In this document: positions 1 through 8,801 of the stretch, piece after piece
How positions within the stretch are numbered: position 1 is the stretch's first letter
How the letters are laid out: each line of letters opens with the position of its first letter
Translations under genes and position numbers: made by a program
NCBI GenBank assembly: GCA_949538735.1
Contig: CATGLK010000015.1
Location: 1 to 39,306 of the forward strand
DNA from: an uncultured Clostridia bacterium
Lineage (GTDB): Bacteria > Bacillota > Clostridia > TANB77 > CAG-508
Length of the DNA: 39,306 bases
Direction: 5' to 3'
The notes under the pieces: model-generated
Told to the model about the DNA's origin: nothing
Seen by the model: the letters and a program-made list of their open reading frames with translations, nothing else
Databases searched by the model: none

Positions 1-60
1 ATGTCAGCGTAAAAATTCCACGCTTTTGTGTCCAAAAACTTGACATAGATTCATAATAAA

Positions 61-279
61 TTGGAAAGGTTAGGTGATAAGGAAATGATAATAGAAGTTA
101 TAAAAAAAGATAGAGAAATGCAATTTCAAAAAGGAGAAAAATGTGGAGAAAAATTAGGAATAGCCAAAGCAATAGCCGAAATGGTAAAAGAAATGATAAA
201 TAACAATTTAAGTGATGAACAAATAATGAAAATAGCCAAAATCGACTCAAAAAAATTAGAAAAACTAAAAATGGCATAA
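61..279 (+). pseudogene. C-terminal remnant of an Rpn/PD-(D/E)XK nuclease-family protein
   Basis: The 72-residue frame opens just after an in-frame TAG at 46-48 and can only start at TTG 61 or ATG 85. Its Lys/Glu-rich helical sequence (KKDREMQF, then GEKCGEKLGIAKAIAEMVKEM, then LSDEQIMKIAKID) resembles the tail of Rpn-family proteins (PD-(D/E)XK transposase-like nucleases), where a charged helix is followed by a short DEQI-type helix-turn-helix-like end. The catalytic N-terminal domain is not present in the window, so this is either a decayed copy or a gene broken upstream. No convincing ribosome binding site precedes it. The family call is by pattern recall only. Confidence 0.45.
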
Positions 280-342
280 TAGCTGTTACTTGTTGATGTG
301 AAGTTTTTTTAAAAGTAAAAATAATTACCTAATATACAAAAG

Positions 343-368
343 CATTCTCTTTTCGAGAATGTTTTTTT
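343..368 (+). terminator. Rho-independent terminator after the nuclease remnant
   Basis: The 7-bp stem CATTCTC/GAGAATG with a 5-nt loop is followed directly by seven T residues. It separates the remnant from the thyA promoter. Confidence 0.85.
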
Positions 369-396
369 GCATATTTATAAAAGTAAAAAATAACAG

Positions 397-425
397 TTTA
401 CAACAAAAAAATGTTGTGATATACT
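397..425 (+). promoter_or_regulatory. SigA-type promoter of thyA-folA with a palindrome in the spacer
   Basis: TTTACA (397-402) and TATACT (420-425) are 17 bp apart, 31 bp upstream of the thyA start. The spacer carries the inverted repeat ACAACA-N6-TGTTGT (400-417), which overlaps the last base of the -35 box and lies between the two hexamers. That is a typical repressor position, so an operator is plausible, but the factor is unknown. Confidence 0.6.
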
Positions 426-456
426 TCAAAAGAAAAACAAAACAAGGAGGAATAAA

Positions 457-1314
457 ATGACACAAGCAGACAAACATTTTATAGAAACTTGTAAAGAAAT
501 AATAGAAAATGGATATACATCAGAAGGCACAAATGTAAGAACAAGATGGGAAGACGGAACAGAAGCAAACTACAAATCAATAATAGGAGTAACAAACAAA
601 TATGATGTAGGAAAAGAATTCCCAATGATAACCCTTCGTAACAACACAGGAACAGTAAAAAGAGCAATAGACGAAGTATTATGGATATGGCAACAAAAAT
701 CAAACAACATAAATGACCTAAACTCACATATATGGGATCAATGGGCAGACGAAAAAGGTTCAATTGGAAAAGCATATGGATATCAAATGGGTAAAAAATA
801 CGAATTCCAAACAAAGCAAGGAATACAAGAAATGGACCAAGTAGACTTCGTACTAAACTTATTAAAAAACGACACTTCAAGTAGAAGAATAATGACAAAC
901 ATATTCAATCACGAGGACCTAAAAGACATGGCATTAGAGCCATGCGTGTATGGAACACAATGGTTAGTTAAAGAAGGAAAACTACATCTAATATTAAACC
1001 AACGTTCACAAGATATGTTAGCAGCAAATGGCTGGAACATAATGCAATACGCAGCATTACAATGTATGTTTGCACAAGTAGCAGGACTTGAAGTTGGAAC
1101 ATTAACACACAATATAGGAGATTGTCATATTTATGACAGACATATTCCGCTTGTAGAAAAACTAATCGAAGCAGAAGCAATGGACGTACATCCAAAATTA
1201 ATAATAAAAAATCCAACAAAAAACTTTTATGAATTCAAAATAGAGGACTTTGAAATTCAAGATTATGATTACAACAAAGAAATAAAATTGGGAAAAATAC
1301 CAGTTGCAAAATAA
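457..1314 (+). CDS. thyA: Thymidylate synthase
   Basis: ThyA methylates dUMP to dTMP using 5,10-methylene-tetrahydrofolate, producing dihydrofolate, in the cytoplasm. The 285-residue protein has the family length. The catalytic cysteine is C163 in LEPCVYGTQW. The phosphate-binding arginine pair is in SSRRIMTNIF (about 141-150). NQRSQDM and GWNIMQYAA correspond to the conserved QRS-D and N-x-x-Y segments, and GDCHIYDRH matches the GD-H-Y-H motif. The start has an AAGGAGG ribosome site 6 nt upstream. The folate reductase gene follows after 24 nt, an operon that recycles the dihydrofolate made here. The sequence is a divergent, Clostridia-like ThyA rather than the E. coli type. Function is secure. 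Confidence 0.95.
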   Translation: MTQADKHFIETCKEIIENGYTSEGTNVRTRWEDGTEANYKSIIGVTNKYDVGKEFPMITLRNNTGTVKRAIDEVLWIWQQKSNNINDLNSHIWDQWADEKGSIGKAYGYQMGKKYEFQTKQGIQEMDQVDFVLNLLKNDTSSRRIMTNIFNHEDLKDMALEPCVYGTQWLVKEGKLHLILNQRSQDMLAANGWNIMQYAALQCMFAQVAGLEVGTLTHNIGDCHIYDRHIPLVEKLIEAEAMDVHPKLIIKNPTKNFYEFKIEDFEIQDYDYNKEIKLGKIPVAK

Positions 1315-1338
1315 AACAAAAATAAAGGAGAAATAAAA

Positions 1339-1827
1339 ATGTTAAGTATAGTAGTAGCAAAAGCAAAAAATAATATAATAGGAAAGGACAATAAGTTAGT
1401 ATGGCACTTGCCAGCAGATTTAAAACATTTCAAAGAACTAACAACAGGGCATAAAATAATAATGGGAAGAAAAACATTTGAATCATTAGGAAGAGTATTA
1501 CCAAACAGAAAACACATTATATTCAGCCAAAATCCAGACTTCAAAGTAAAAGATGAAAATGTAGAAGTTGTGCATTCTTTATTACAAATACAAGAACTAA
1601 TTGAAGGTGAAGAAGAGGCATTTGTAATTGGTGGAGCAATGATTTATAATTTTTTAATGCCATATGTTAAAAAAATGTATGTAACACAAATAGACCAAGA
1701 ATTTGAAGGGGATGCGTTCTTCCCTGTAATTAGTGAAAATACATGGAAAGAAGTTTCAAAAGAAAAAGGAATAAAAGATGAAGAAAATACTTTAGACTAT
1801 GAATTTATAACATATGAAAGAATTTAG
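1339..1827 (+). CDS. folA: Dihydrofolate reductase
   Basis: The enzyme reduces dihydrofolate to tetrahydrofolate with NADPH and so completes the thymidylate cycle begun by the gene upstream. The 162-residue length is normal for bacterial DHFR. Visible motifs are the N-terminal strand and substrate loop (LSIVVAKAKNNIIG, then LVWHLPADLKHFK), the cofactor segment IIMGRKTFESLG, and FVIGGAMIYNFLMP near residue 95. An AAGGAG site lies just upstream, and the 24-nt gap to thyA supports co-transcription. The gene ends against a dispersed palindrome that probably forms the operon's 3' structure. Confidence 0.95.
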   Translation: MLSIVVAKAKNNIIGKDNKLVWHLPADLKHFKELTTGHKIIMGRKTFESLGRVLPNRKHIIFSQNPDFKVKDENVEVVHSLLQIQELIEGEEEAFVIGGAMIYNFLMPYVKKMYVTQIDQEFEGDAFFPVISENTWKEVSKEKGIKDEENTLDYEFITYERI

Positions 1828-1830
1828 GAT

Positions 1831-1927
1831 TTTTTGGGACAGGTCAAAAAAGTTTCGTTCGTGGACGTTTTTGGCCTGTCCCAAAAAGTTTTAAGTGATG
1901 TTTTTTTGTTCTGTCCCCAAAAGTTTC
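1831..1927. repeat. REP-like palindrome (GGGACAGG family), with a degenerate second copy
   Basis: Arms at 1831-1843 and 1875-1887 are 13-bp perfect complements (TTTTTGGGACAGG and its complement). A weaker copy, TTCTGTCCCCAAAAG, follows at about 1908-1922. The same core recurs near 10135, 12079, 12803, 13289, 30917, 31671, 34254, 34330 and 35782. Here it lies 3' of folA and may act as its terminator. Confidence 0.8.
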
Positions 1928-1936
1928 AAAAAAGAC

Positions 1937-1965
1937 TTGAATTTTATGGCAAAATATAGTAAAAT
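1937..1965 (+). promoter_or_regulatory. SigA-type promoter of rpsO
   Basis: TTGAAT (1937-1942) and TAAAAT (1960-1965) are separated by 17 bp. The implied start site leaves a leader of about 90 nt before rpsO. Confidence 0.65.
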
Positions 1966-1996
1966 AGATATGTTAAAAAACATAGACCTTATACTT

Positions 1997-2026
1997 AGCT
2001 TAAAGGCAAGCACCAAAACTTAAGCT
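1997..2026 (+). promoter_or_regulatory. Possible S15-binding leader hairpin
   Basis: AGCTTAA (1997-2003) can pair with TTAAGCT (2020-2026) across 16 nt in the rpsO leader. S15 often represses its own mRNA through leader structure, but these leaders differ between lineages and I cannot match this one to a known class. Confidence 0.3.
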
Positions 2027-2063
2027 CAGTTTAAGGCAAAAAGAAAAATAGGAGGTGTAAAAA

Positions 2064-2327
2064 ATGACAAAGGAAAGAAAACAAGAAGTAATAGCAACAT
2101 ATAAAAGAGAAGCAAACGATACTGGTTCACCAGAAGTTCAAATAGCTCTTTTAACAGAAAGAATCAACGAATTAACAGAACACTTAAAAGTACACAAAAA
2201 AGATAATCACTCTAGACGTGGTCTTTTAAAAATGGTAGGAAAAAGAAGAAACTTATTAAACTACCTAGCTAAAAAGGACGTAAACAGATATAGAGAAATC
2301 GTTGAAAAATTAGGATTAAGAAAATAA
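2064..2327 (+). CDS. rpsO: 30S ribosomal protein S15
   Basis: S15 binds 16S rRNA at an early step of small-subunit assembly. The 87-residue protein is full length and carries the characteristic [16 protein letters not shown] and [14 protein letters not shown] segments followed by [13 protein letters not shown]. It has its own SigA-type promoter, a strong AGGAGGTG ribosome site and its own terminator. The order rpsO-pnp, seen in many bacteria, is kept here. Function is secure. Confidence 0.97.
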   Translation: MTKERKQEVIATYKREANDTGSPEVQIALLTERINELTEHLKVHKKDNHSRRGLLKMVGKRRNLLNYLAKKDVNRYREIVEKLGLRK

Positions 2328-2338
2328 TTAACAATAAG

Positions 2339-2368
2339 AGCCTATGCTTATATTCAGCGTGGGCTTTT
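2339..2368 (+). terminator. Terminator between rpsO and pnp
   Basis: AGCCTATGCT (2339-2348) pairs with AGCGTGGGCT (2356-2365) through ten base pairs, two of them G-U, with a 7-nt loop and a TTTTATT tail. It may be leaky, as in other rpsO-pnp pairs. Confidence 0.75.
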
Positions 2369-2379
2369 ATTAAGATTTT

Positions 2380-2462
2380 AAGTAAGAATAGGTAAGTAGC
2401 TTGTATAATACACTATAAAAAAATAAATAATGTATTATAGAGGTTACCATCTAAACTTACTT
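2380..2462 (+). promoter_or_regulatory. Extended nested hairpin in the pnp leader
   Basis: Three complementary segments are nested in the correct order: AAGTAAG (2380-2386) with CTTACTT (2456-2462), GGTAA (2391-2395) with TTACC (2444-2448), and TATAATACA (2404-2412) with TGTATTATA (2431-2439). Together they form one long interrupted RNA stem about 90 nt before pnp. PNPase autoregulates through a leader stem cut by RNase III in enterobacteria. A similar role here is inference. Confidence 0.55.
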
Positions 2463-2552
2463 AGAAAAGAGAAGTACGCAAATTGAATGTTAAAAAGCAC
2501 AAAGAGTGCGAATATAAAATAGGTGCAAAAAAATGAAAAGGAGAAAGATAAT

Positions 2553-4679
2553 ATGTTTAAAACTTATGAAACAGAACTAGCAGGAAGAAAGCTAGTAATA
2601 GAAACAGGAAAAATGGCAGGACTAGCCAATGGAAGTGTACTAGTAAGATATGGGGATACATGTGTACTAGTAAATGTAACAGCTTCAAAAGAACCAAGAG
2701 AAGGAATTGATTTCTTCCCACTATCAGTAGATTTTGAAGAAAAATTATATTCAGTAGGAAAAATACCAGGTGGATTTTTGAAAAGAGAAGGAAAGCCAAG
2801 TGACAAAGCGATTTTAACATCAAGAGCAATTGATAGACCTTTAAGACCACTATTTCCAAAAGATTTTAGAAATGATGTAGTTGTTGTTGCAACAGTATTA
2901 TGTGTTGACCAAGACAATTCACCAGAAGTAGCAGCAATGATAGGTGCTGCATCAGCATTAGCAATATCAGACATACCATTTAATGGACCAACAGCAGCAG
3001 TAAATGTAGGTTTAATTGATGGACAAATTGTAATAAACCCAACAGAGGCTCAAAGAGAAAAAACAGATTTAACATTAACAGTAGCAGGAACACCAACTAA
3101 AATAACAATGATAGAAGCAGGTGCAAACGAAGTTCCAGATGACGTAATGTTAAATGCAATAAAAGCAGGACACGAAGAAATCAAGAAAATATGTGAATTT
3201 ATAACAAATATTCAAAACGAAATTGGAAAACCAAAATTTGAATATAAATCATTTGAAGTTGACCACGATGTATATGAATTTGTAGAAACAAACTTTAAAG
3301 AAGAAATGAAAGAAAAAGTTCAAGAAGAAGACAAAACAGTAAGAGACCACAACATAGATGAAATAACAGAAAAAATAGAAGAAACATACAAAGAAAAATT
3401 TGGAGAAGATGCATACGAAGAACACAAAGCAGATATTGGAGAGGCAATCTACAAATTAGAGAAAAAATGTGTAAGAGAAATGATTTTCGTTGAACATAAA
3501 AGAGTAGATGGAAGAGCATTAGACCAAATAAGACCATTATCATGTGAAGTTGGATTACTTCCAAGAGTACATGGAAGTGCATTATTTACAAGAGGGCAAA
3601 CACAAGTAATGTCAATAGCAACATTAGGAATGGTAAGTGAAGAACAAGTATTAGACGGAATAGACACAGAAGAATCTAAAAGATATATGCACCACTACAA
3701 TTTCCCAAGCTACTCAGTAGGTGAAGCAAGACCTTCACGTGGACCAGGAAGAAGAGAAGTAGGACATGGAGCATTAGCAGAAAAAGCCTTAGTTCCAGTA
3801 ATACCTTCAAAAGAAGAATTCCCATATGCAATAAGAGTTGTATCTGAAGTATTATCTTCAAATGGTTCAACATCACAAGCAAGTATATGTGGAAGTACAC
3901 TAGCATTAATGGACGCAGGTGTACCAATCAAAAGACCAGTAGCAGGAATTTCAACAGGTTTAGTTACAAATCCTGATAATGATAAAGATTATGTAATGTT
4001 ATTAGATATTCAAGGACTAGAAGATTTCTTCGGAGATATGGACTTTAAAGTTGGTGGAACTGAAAGAGGAATAACAGCAATACAAGTAGATATCAAATGT
4101 GACGGATTAACATATGAAGTTATAAGTGAAGCATTTGAAAGAACAAGAAATGCAAGAATTCATATATTACAAAATGTAATGTTACCAGTAATTTCAGAAC
4201 CAAGAGAAGAAGTATCTGAATATGCACCAAGAATAGTAAACACAACAATCAAAGTAGAAAAAATCAAAGATGTAATAGGACCTGGTGGAAAAATGATAAA
4301 CAAAATCATTGACGAAACAGGAGTAAAAATTGACATAGAAGAAGATGGACAAGTATTTATCTACTCAACAGACGGAGAAAAAGCAAATCAAGCATTAGAA
4401 ATGATAGAAGACATAGTAAGAGAAGTAGAAGTAGGAGAAATCTACTATGGAGAAGTAGTAAGAATAATGAACTTCGGAGCATTTGTAGACTTAGGAGTAA
4501 ACGGAAAAGAAGGATTACTACACATTTCTAAAATATCAAAAGAAAGAATAAAAAATGTAGAAGATGTACTTCACATTGGAGATAAAGTTGCAGTTAAAGT
4601 AATAGAAATTGATGACCAAGGAAGAATAAATTTAAGTATGAAAGATTTAGCTGAAAATAAAGCTGAAACAGAAGAATAG
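2553..4679 (+). CDS. pnp: Polyribonucleotide nucleotidyltransferase (PNPase)
   Basis: PNPase degrades RNA 3' to 5' by phosphorolysis and works in mRNA turnover and quality control. The 708-residue protein has two RNase PH-like domains (about 1-220 and 310-535; GARPSRGPGRREVGHGALAEK and SSNGSTSQASICGS mark the second, catalytic one). A KH domain follows (IKDVIGPGGKMINKIIDETG, about 560-615), then an S1 domain (GEIYYGEVVRIMNFGAFVD, to 690). I chose ATG 2553 over an upstream in-frame GTG at 2523 because MFKTYETELAGR is the family N-terminus and AAAGGAGA lies 8 nt upstream. Its leader contains a long hairpin. It is complete. Confidence 0.97.
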   Translation: MFKTYETELAGRKLVIETGKMAGLANGSVLVRYGDTCVLVNVTASKEPREGIDFFPLSVDFEEKLYSVGKIPGGFLKREGKPSDKAILTSRAIDRPLRPLFPKDFRNDVVVVATVLCVDQDNSPEVAAMIGAASALAISDIPFNGPTAAVNVGLIDGQIVINPTEAQREKTDLTLTVAGTPTKITMIEAGANEVPDDVMLNAIKAGHEEIKKICEFITNIQNEIGKPKFEYKSFEVDHDVYEFVETNFKEEMKEKVQEEDKTVRDHNIDEITEKIEETYKEKFGEDAYEEHKADIGEAIYKLEKKCVREMIFVEHKRVDGRALDQIRPLSCEVGLLPRVHGSALFTRGQTQVMSIATLGMVSEEQVLDGIDTEESKRYMHHYNFPSYSVGEARPSRGPGRREVGHGALAEKALVPVIPSKEEFPYAIRVVSEVLSSNGSTSQASICGSTLALMDAGVPIKRPVAGISTGLVTNPDNDKDYVMLLDIQGLEDFFGDMDFKVGGTERGITAIQVDIKCDGLTYEVISEAFERTRNARIHILQNVMLPVISEPREEVSEYAPRIVNTTIKVEKIKDVIGPGGKMINKIIDETGVKIDIEEDGQVFIYSTDGEKANQALEMIEDIVREVEVGEIYYGEVVRIMNFGAFVDLGVNGKEGLLHISKISKERIKNVEDVLHIGDKVAVKVIEIDDQGRINLSMKDLAENKAETEE

Positions 4680-4692
4680 TAACATAAGGAAA

Positions 4693-4728
4693 AAGGCTTG
4701 TGCTGAAAGACACACAGGCCTTTAATTT
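4693..4728 (+). terminator. Terminator after pnp
   Basis: AAGGCTTGTG (4693-4702) pairs with CACAGGCCTT (4713-4722), with one G-U pair and a 10-nt loop, followed by TAATTT. Confidence 0.7.
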
Positions 4729-4802
4729 ACATAAGGCAACATAAATATAATAAAAATACTTTGTTATCAATGAAACAAATAAAAACACAAGGAGAGAGAA
4801 AG

Positions 4803-5826
4803 TTGAAAGTATCAGAATTTAATTATGAACTACCAGAAGAACTAATAGCACAAACACCATTAGAAAAAAGAGACGAATCAAAACTAATGATACTAGACAG
4901 AAAAAATCAAACAATAGAACACAAAAAATTTAAAAACATTGTAGAATACTTAAAACCGGGAGATGTACTAGTAAGAAATAATACAAAAGTAATACCAGCA
5001 AGACTATATGGACAAAAAGAAACAGGAGCAAAAGTAGAATTTTTATTACTAAACAACATCGAAGGAGATATATGGGAAAGCATAGTTAGACCTGGAAACA
5101 AATTACATGTAGGAACAAAAGTAAACTTTGGAGAAGGAAAGCTAAAAGCAGAAATTCTAGAAGTAATGCCAGGTGGAACAAGAAAAGTCAAATTCTATTA
5201 TAACGGAATTTTTAACGAAATATTAGACGAAATAGGACTTATGCCATTACCACCATACATACACGAAGCGCTAAAAGAAAAAGGAAGATATCAAACAGTA
5301 TATGCAAAATACAATGGTTCAGCAGCAGCACCAACAGCAGGATTACACTTTACACCAGAACTTTTAAAACAATTAGAAGAAAAAGGTGTGCAAATTGCAA
5401 ATGTAACACTACATGTAGGAATAGGAACATTTAGACCAGTAAAAGAAGACACAGTAGAAAATCATGAAATGCACTCAGAACATTACTATATAAAACAAGA
5501 AGACGCAGAAAAAATTAACCTTGCAAAAAAAGAAGGAAGAAGAGTAATTGCAGTTCGGAACAACATCTTGTAGAGTGTTAGAAACAGTTGCAGATGAAAA
5601 TGGAATGGTAAAGGAAACAGAAGGTGACACACAAATATTTATTTATCCAGGATACAAGTTCAAATGCTTAGACGGATTAATAACAAATTTCCATTTACCA
5701 CAATCAACACTTTTAATGCTAGTATCAGCATTAGCAGGAAAAGAATTTGTGATGAACGCATATAAGAAAGCCGTGAACGAGAGATACAGATTTTTTAGTT
5801 TCGGAGACGCTATGTTAATAAAATAA
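4803..5826 (+). CDS. queA: S-adenosylmethionine:tRNA ribosyltransferase-isomerase (QueA), requires a +1 shift
   Basis: QueA transfers the ribosyl part of AdoMet to preQ1 at the tRNA wobble position, making epoxyqueuosine. The next gene, tgt, does the preceding base-exchange step. The frame from TTG 4803 (GGAGAG about 7 nt upstream; protein start [17 protein letters not shown]) runs through [15 protein letters not shown] to RRVIAV. Codon 252 is then CGG and the zero frame stops five codons later. One base further the frame continues [16 protein letters not shown] to the normal C-terminus ([14 protein letters not shown], then [12 protein letters not shown]). The joined product is 340 residues, the family length. 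Both halves are well conserved with no other lesion, so this looks like a working gene read with a +1 shift at 5556, not a pseudogene. Confidence 0.9.
5556..5559 (+). other. CGGA frame-break site in queA
   Basis: Zero-frame codons are GCA GTT CGG AAC AAC ATC TTG TAG. Reading C-GGA as one step gives A-V-G-T-T-S, matching the conserved VGTT motif of QueA. The neighbouring bases (GTT before, A after) form no homopolymer. Confidence 0.88.
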
Positions 5827-5862
5827 CTATATGTTCAAATTAGATTAGTTATATTACTAGGC

Positions 5863-5922
5863 AAAAATTATAAAAAGTAAAGGAGCATATGTAGATATGT
5901 GACTGCACTTTTTATAATTTTT
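5863..5922. repeat. 16-bp perfect inverted repeat between queA and tgt
   Basis: AAAAATTATAAAAAGT (5863-5878) and its exact complement (5907-5922) flank a 28-nt loop that itself contains CATAT-N4-ATATG. The arms end in T5, so it could terminate transcription in either direction, yet queA and tgt point the same way. No promoter better than a lone TATAAT (5942) is visible before tgt. Confidence 0.6.
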
Positions 5923-5951
5923 AACGAAGTAAGATAGCTGATATAATTTGA

Positions 5952-7097
<1,146 letters not shown>

Positions 7098-7113
7098 TTA
7101 GGGGGTATAAAAA

Positions 7114-8667
7114 ATGAATTTAATTGAAGAAAGCTTCCAAACAAAGGAAGAAAAAAATAAAAAAACAGCAATAAGAATTGTACTAGCAGCAATAATATTA
7201 GTGGTAGTTATTATAATAGGAATAGTATCATACATGGCATATATAAAAGGACAAGAATTAAAAGTAAGCCTTGATGGTAATGCCAATAATGACGTAAAGA
7301 AAATGCTAGTATTTGAAAATGGAACAGTATATGCACCAATAAAAAAGATAGCAAGTTATTTAGGATATAACAGCTATAATGGGGAATACTTTGAAAAATC
7401 AGAAAGCAATAGTAAATGCTATGTAGAAAGCGAAAATGAAGTAGCAAACTTTGAATTAAATTCTAAAAAGATATATAAATTAGACCTAAATGCAAGAGCA
7501 GAAAACTATGAATATGTATACTCAAAAGAAGCAGTAAAAGCAATAGGTGGAGAATTATACGCATCAGCAGATGCGATAGAAAAAGCCTTTAATGTAAGCT
7601 TTCAATATAATGAAGATAGAAACACAGTACAAATATTTACACTACCATATTTAGTAAATTTCTATAATCCATATGTATTAAATTGGGGTTATGTAGGAAT
7701 AAGTGAAGAATTTGCAAATCAAAAAGCAATATTAAAAAATATGTTAGTAGTAACAAATAATAATAAAAGAGTAGGAGTATTAGATACAGAAGGAAAATCA
7801 ATACTAGAAGTAAAATACTCAAACATAACATATCTTTCAAGTGTAGGAGAAGGTGGAGATTTTCTAGTAGAAGACAATGGCAAAGTTGGAGTTATGTCAA
7901 AAAATAGAGAAACAAAAATACAATTAATATATGATTCAATAGAATTGTTAGACCTAGATGCAGGACTATATGTGGCAAAAAAAGACAACAAATATGGAGT
8001 TCTAGATTTTAGAGGAAAAGTAATAATATATATAGAAAATGACGAAATAGGTGTAGACATATCAAGATTTAAAGAAAATGGAATTAAAAACAAATATATA
8101 TTAGCAGAAAACTTAATACCAGCAAGAAAAGACAGAAAATGGGGACTATACGATACAAAAGGTAATTTACTAGTAGATTATCAATATGACAGCTTAGGAT
8201 ATACAGCAACGAGCAGCAGAAACGCATTAAGCTTGTTAGTAATTCCAGATTACAACGTAATTGTTGCATGCAAAGACAAAAAATACACATTGTTAAATAG
8301 TATTGGGGAAGAATTGTTTAGTGGACCAGTTGCAGACGATATTTATATGACAATTGACGGAGGAGAAAAACACTATTATATAAGAGCAAATGACCAAGAA
8401 ATGGATGCAGAAGAATACTTAAATCAAATAGATGTAAATCCTAGAGCATATGAACAAAACTCAACCACAAGACCACAAACAAACCAACAACAAACAGAAG
8501 AAAATGATAATGAACAAAATAATGATGAGCAAAATTCTGGAGAAGAGCAAAACAACAATGAACAAAACAATAACGAGCAAAATGGTGAAGAACAAAACAA
8601 TGACGGAGAAAACCAAGGAAATCAAGACTTTCAAGAAGTAAATGACCAAGAACAAGGACAAGAATAA
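7114..8667 (+). CDS. Membrane-anchored WG-repeat protein with an Asn/Gln/Glu-rich tail
   Basis: Not assigned to a named gene. The 517 residues comprise a short cytoplasmic N-terminus, one membrane helix (about 19-44), and an extracellular segment resembling copper-amine-oxidase-N/stalk domains (about 50-175, with FENGTVYAPIKKIASYLGY). Then come at least four WG-type beta repeats (KRVGVLDTEGKSILEV, GKVGVMSKNRETK, NKYGVLDFRGKVI, RKWGLYDTKGNLLVDY). The disordered tail is dominated by Glu, Gln and Asn (about 450-517). Stalk plus WG repeats suggests a cell-envelope binding protein, but no activity can be inferred. It starts 16 nt after tgt with a GGGGGT ribosome site and is followed by a terminator. 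Confidence 0.75.
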   Translation: MNLIEESFQTKEEKNKKTAIRIVLAAIILVVVIIIGIVSYMAYIKGQELKVSLDGNANNDVKKMLVFENGTVYAPIKKIASYLGYNSYNGEYFEKSESNSKCYVESENEVANFELNSKKIYKLDLNARAENYEYVYSKEAVKAIGGELYASADAIEKAFNVSFQYNEDRNTVQIFTLPYLVNFYNPYVLNWGYVGISEEFANQKAILKNMLVVTNNNKRVGVLDTEGKSILEVKYSNITYLSSVGEGGDFLVEDNGKVGVMSKNRETKIQLIYDSIELLDLDAGLYVAKKDNKYGVLDFRGKVIIYIENDEIGVDISRFKENGIKNKYILAENLIPARKDRKWGLYDTKGNLLVDYQYDSLGYTATSSRNALSLLVIPDYNVIVACKDKKYTLLNSIGEELFSGPVADDIYMTIDGGEKHYYIRANDQEMDAEEYLNQIDVNPRAYEQNSTTRPQTNQQQTEENDNEQNNDEQNSGEEQNNNEQNNNEQNGEEQNNDGENQGNQDFQEVNDQEQGQE

Positions 8668-8679
8668 CAAAAAATTAGA

Positions 8680-8719
8680 AAAAAAGTAAATGTTTTTAAA
8701 AAAAGCATTTACTTTTTTT
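8680..8719 (+). terminator. Terminator after the WG-repeat gene
   Basis: AAAAAGTAAATG (ending 8692) pairs with CATTTACTTTTT (from 8706), followed by more T residues to 8719. Confidence 0.8.
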
Positions 8720-8801
8720 GATTTTTTGTATAGAATATAGAAAAATGAAAAAAATGTCAAAAAACAAAAGAAAATGTAAAAAAGAGAAAGGAAGTATATC
8801 A

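Noticed and set aside
479..898. Long hydrophobic minus-strand open frames opposite thyA, pnp, tadBC, spoIVB and others
   Set aside because: They are Leu/Phe/Ile-rich shadows produced by the A-rich sense strand of real genes and have no ribosome sites or family features.
1981..2030. T-box or other metabolite riboswitch before rpsO
   Set aside because: No conserved T-box or aptamer core could be found, only a short hairpin consistent with an S15 leader.
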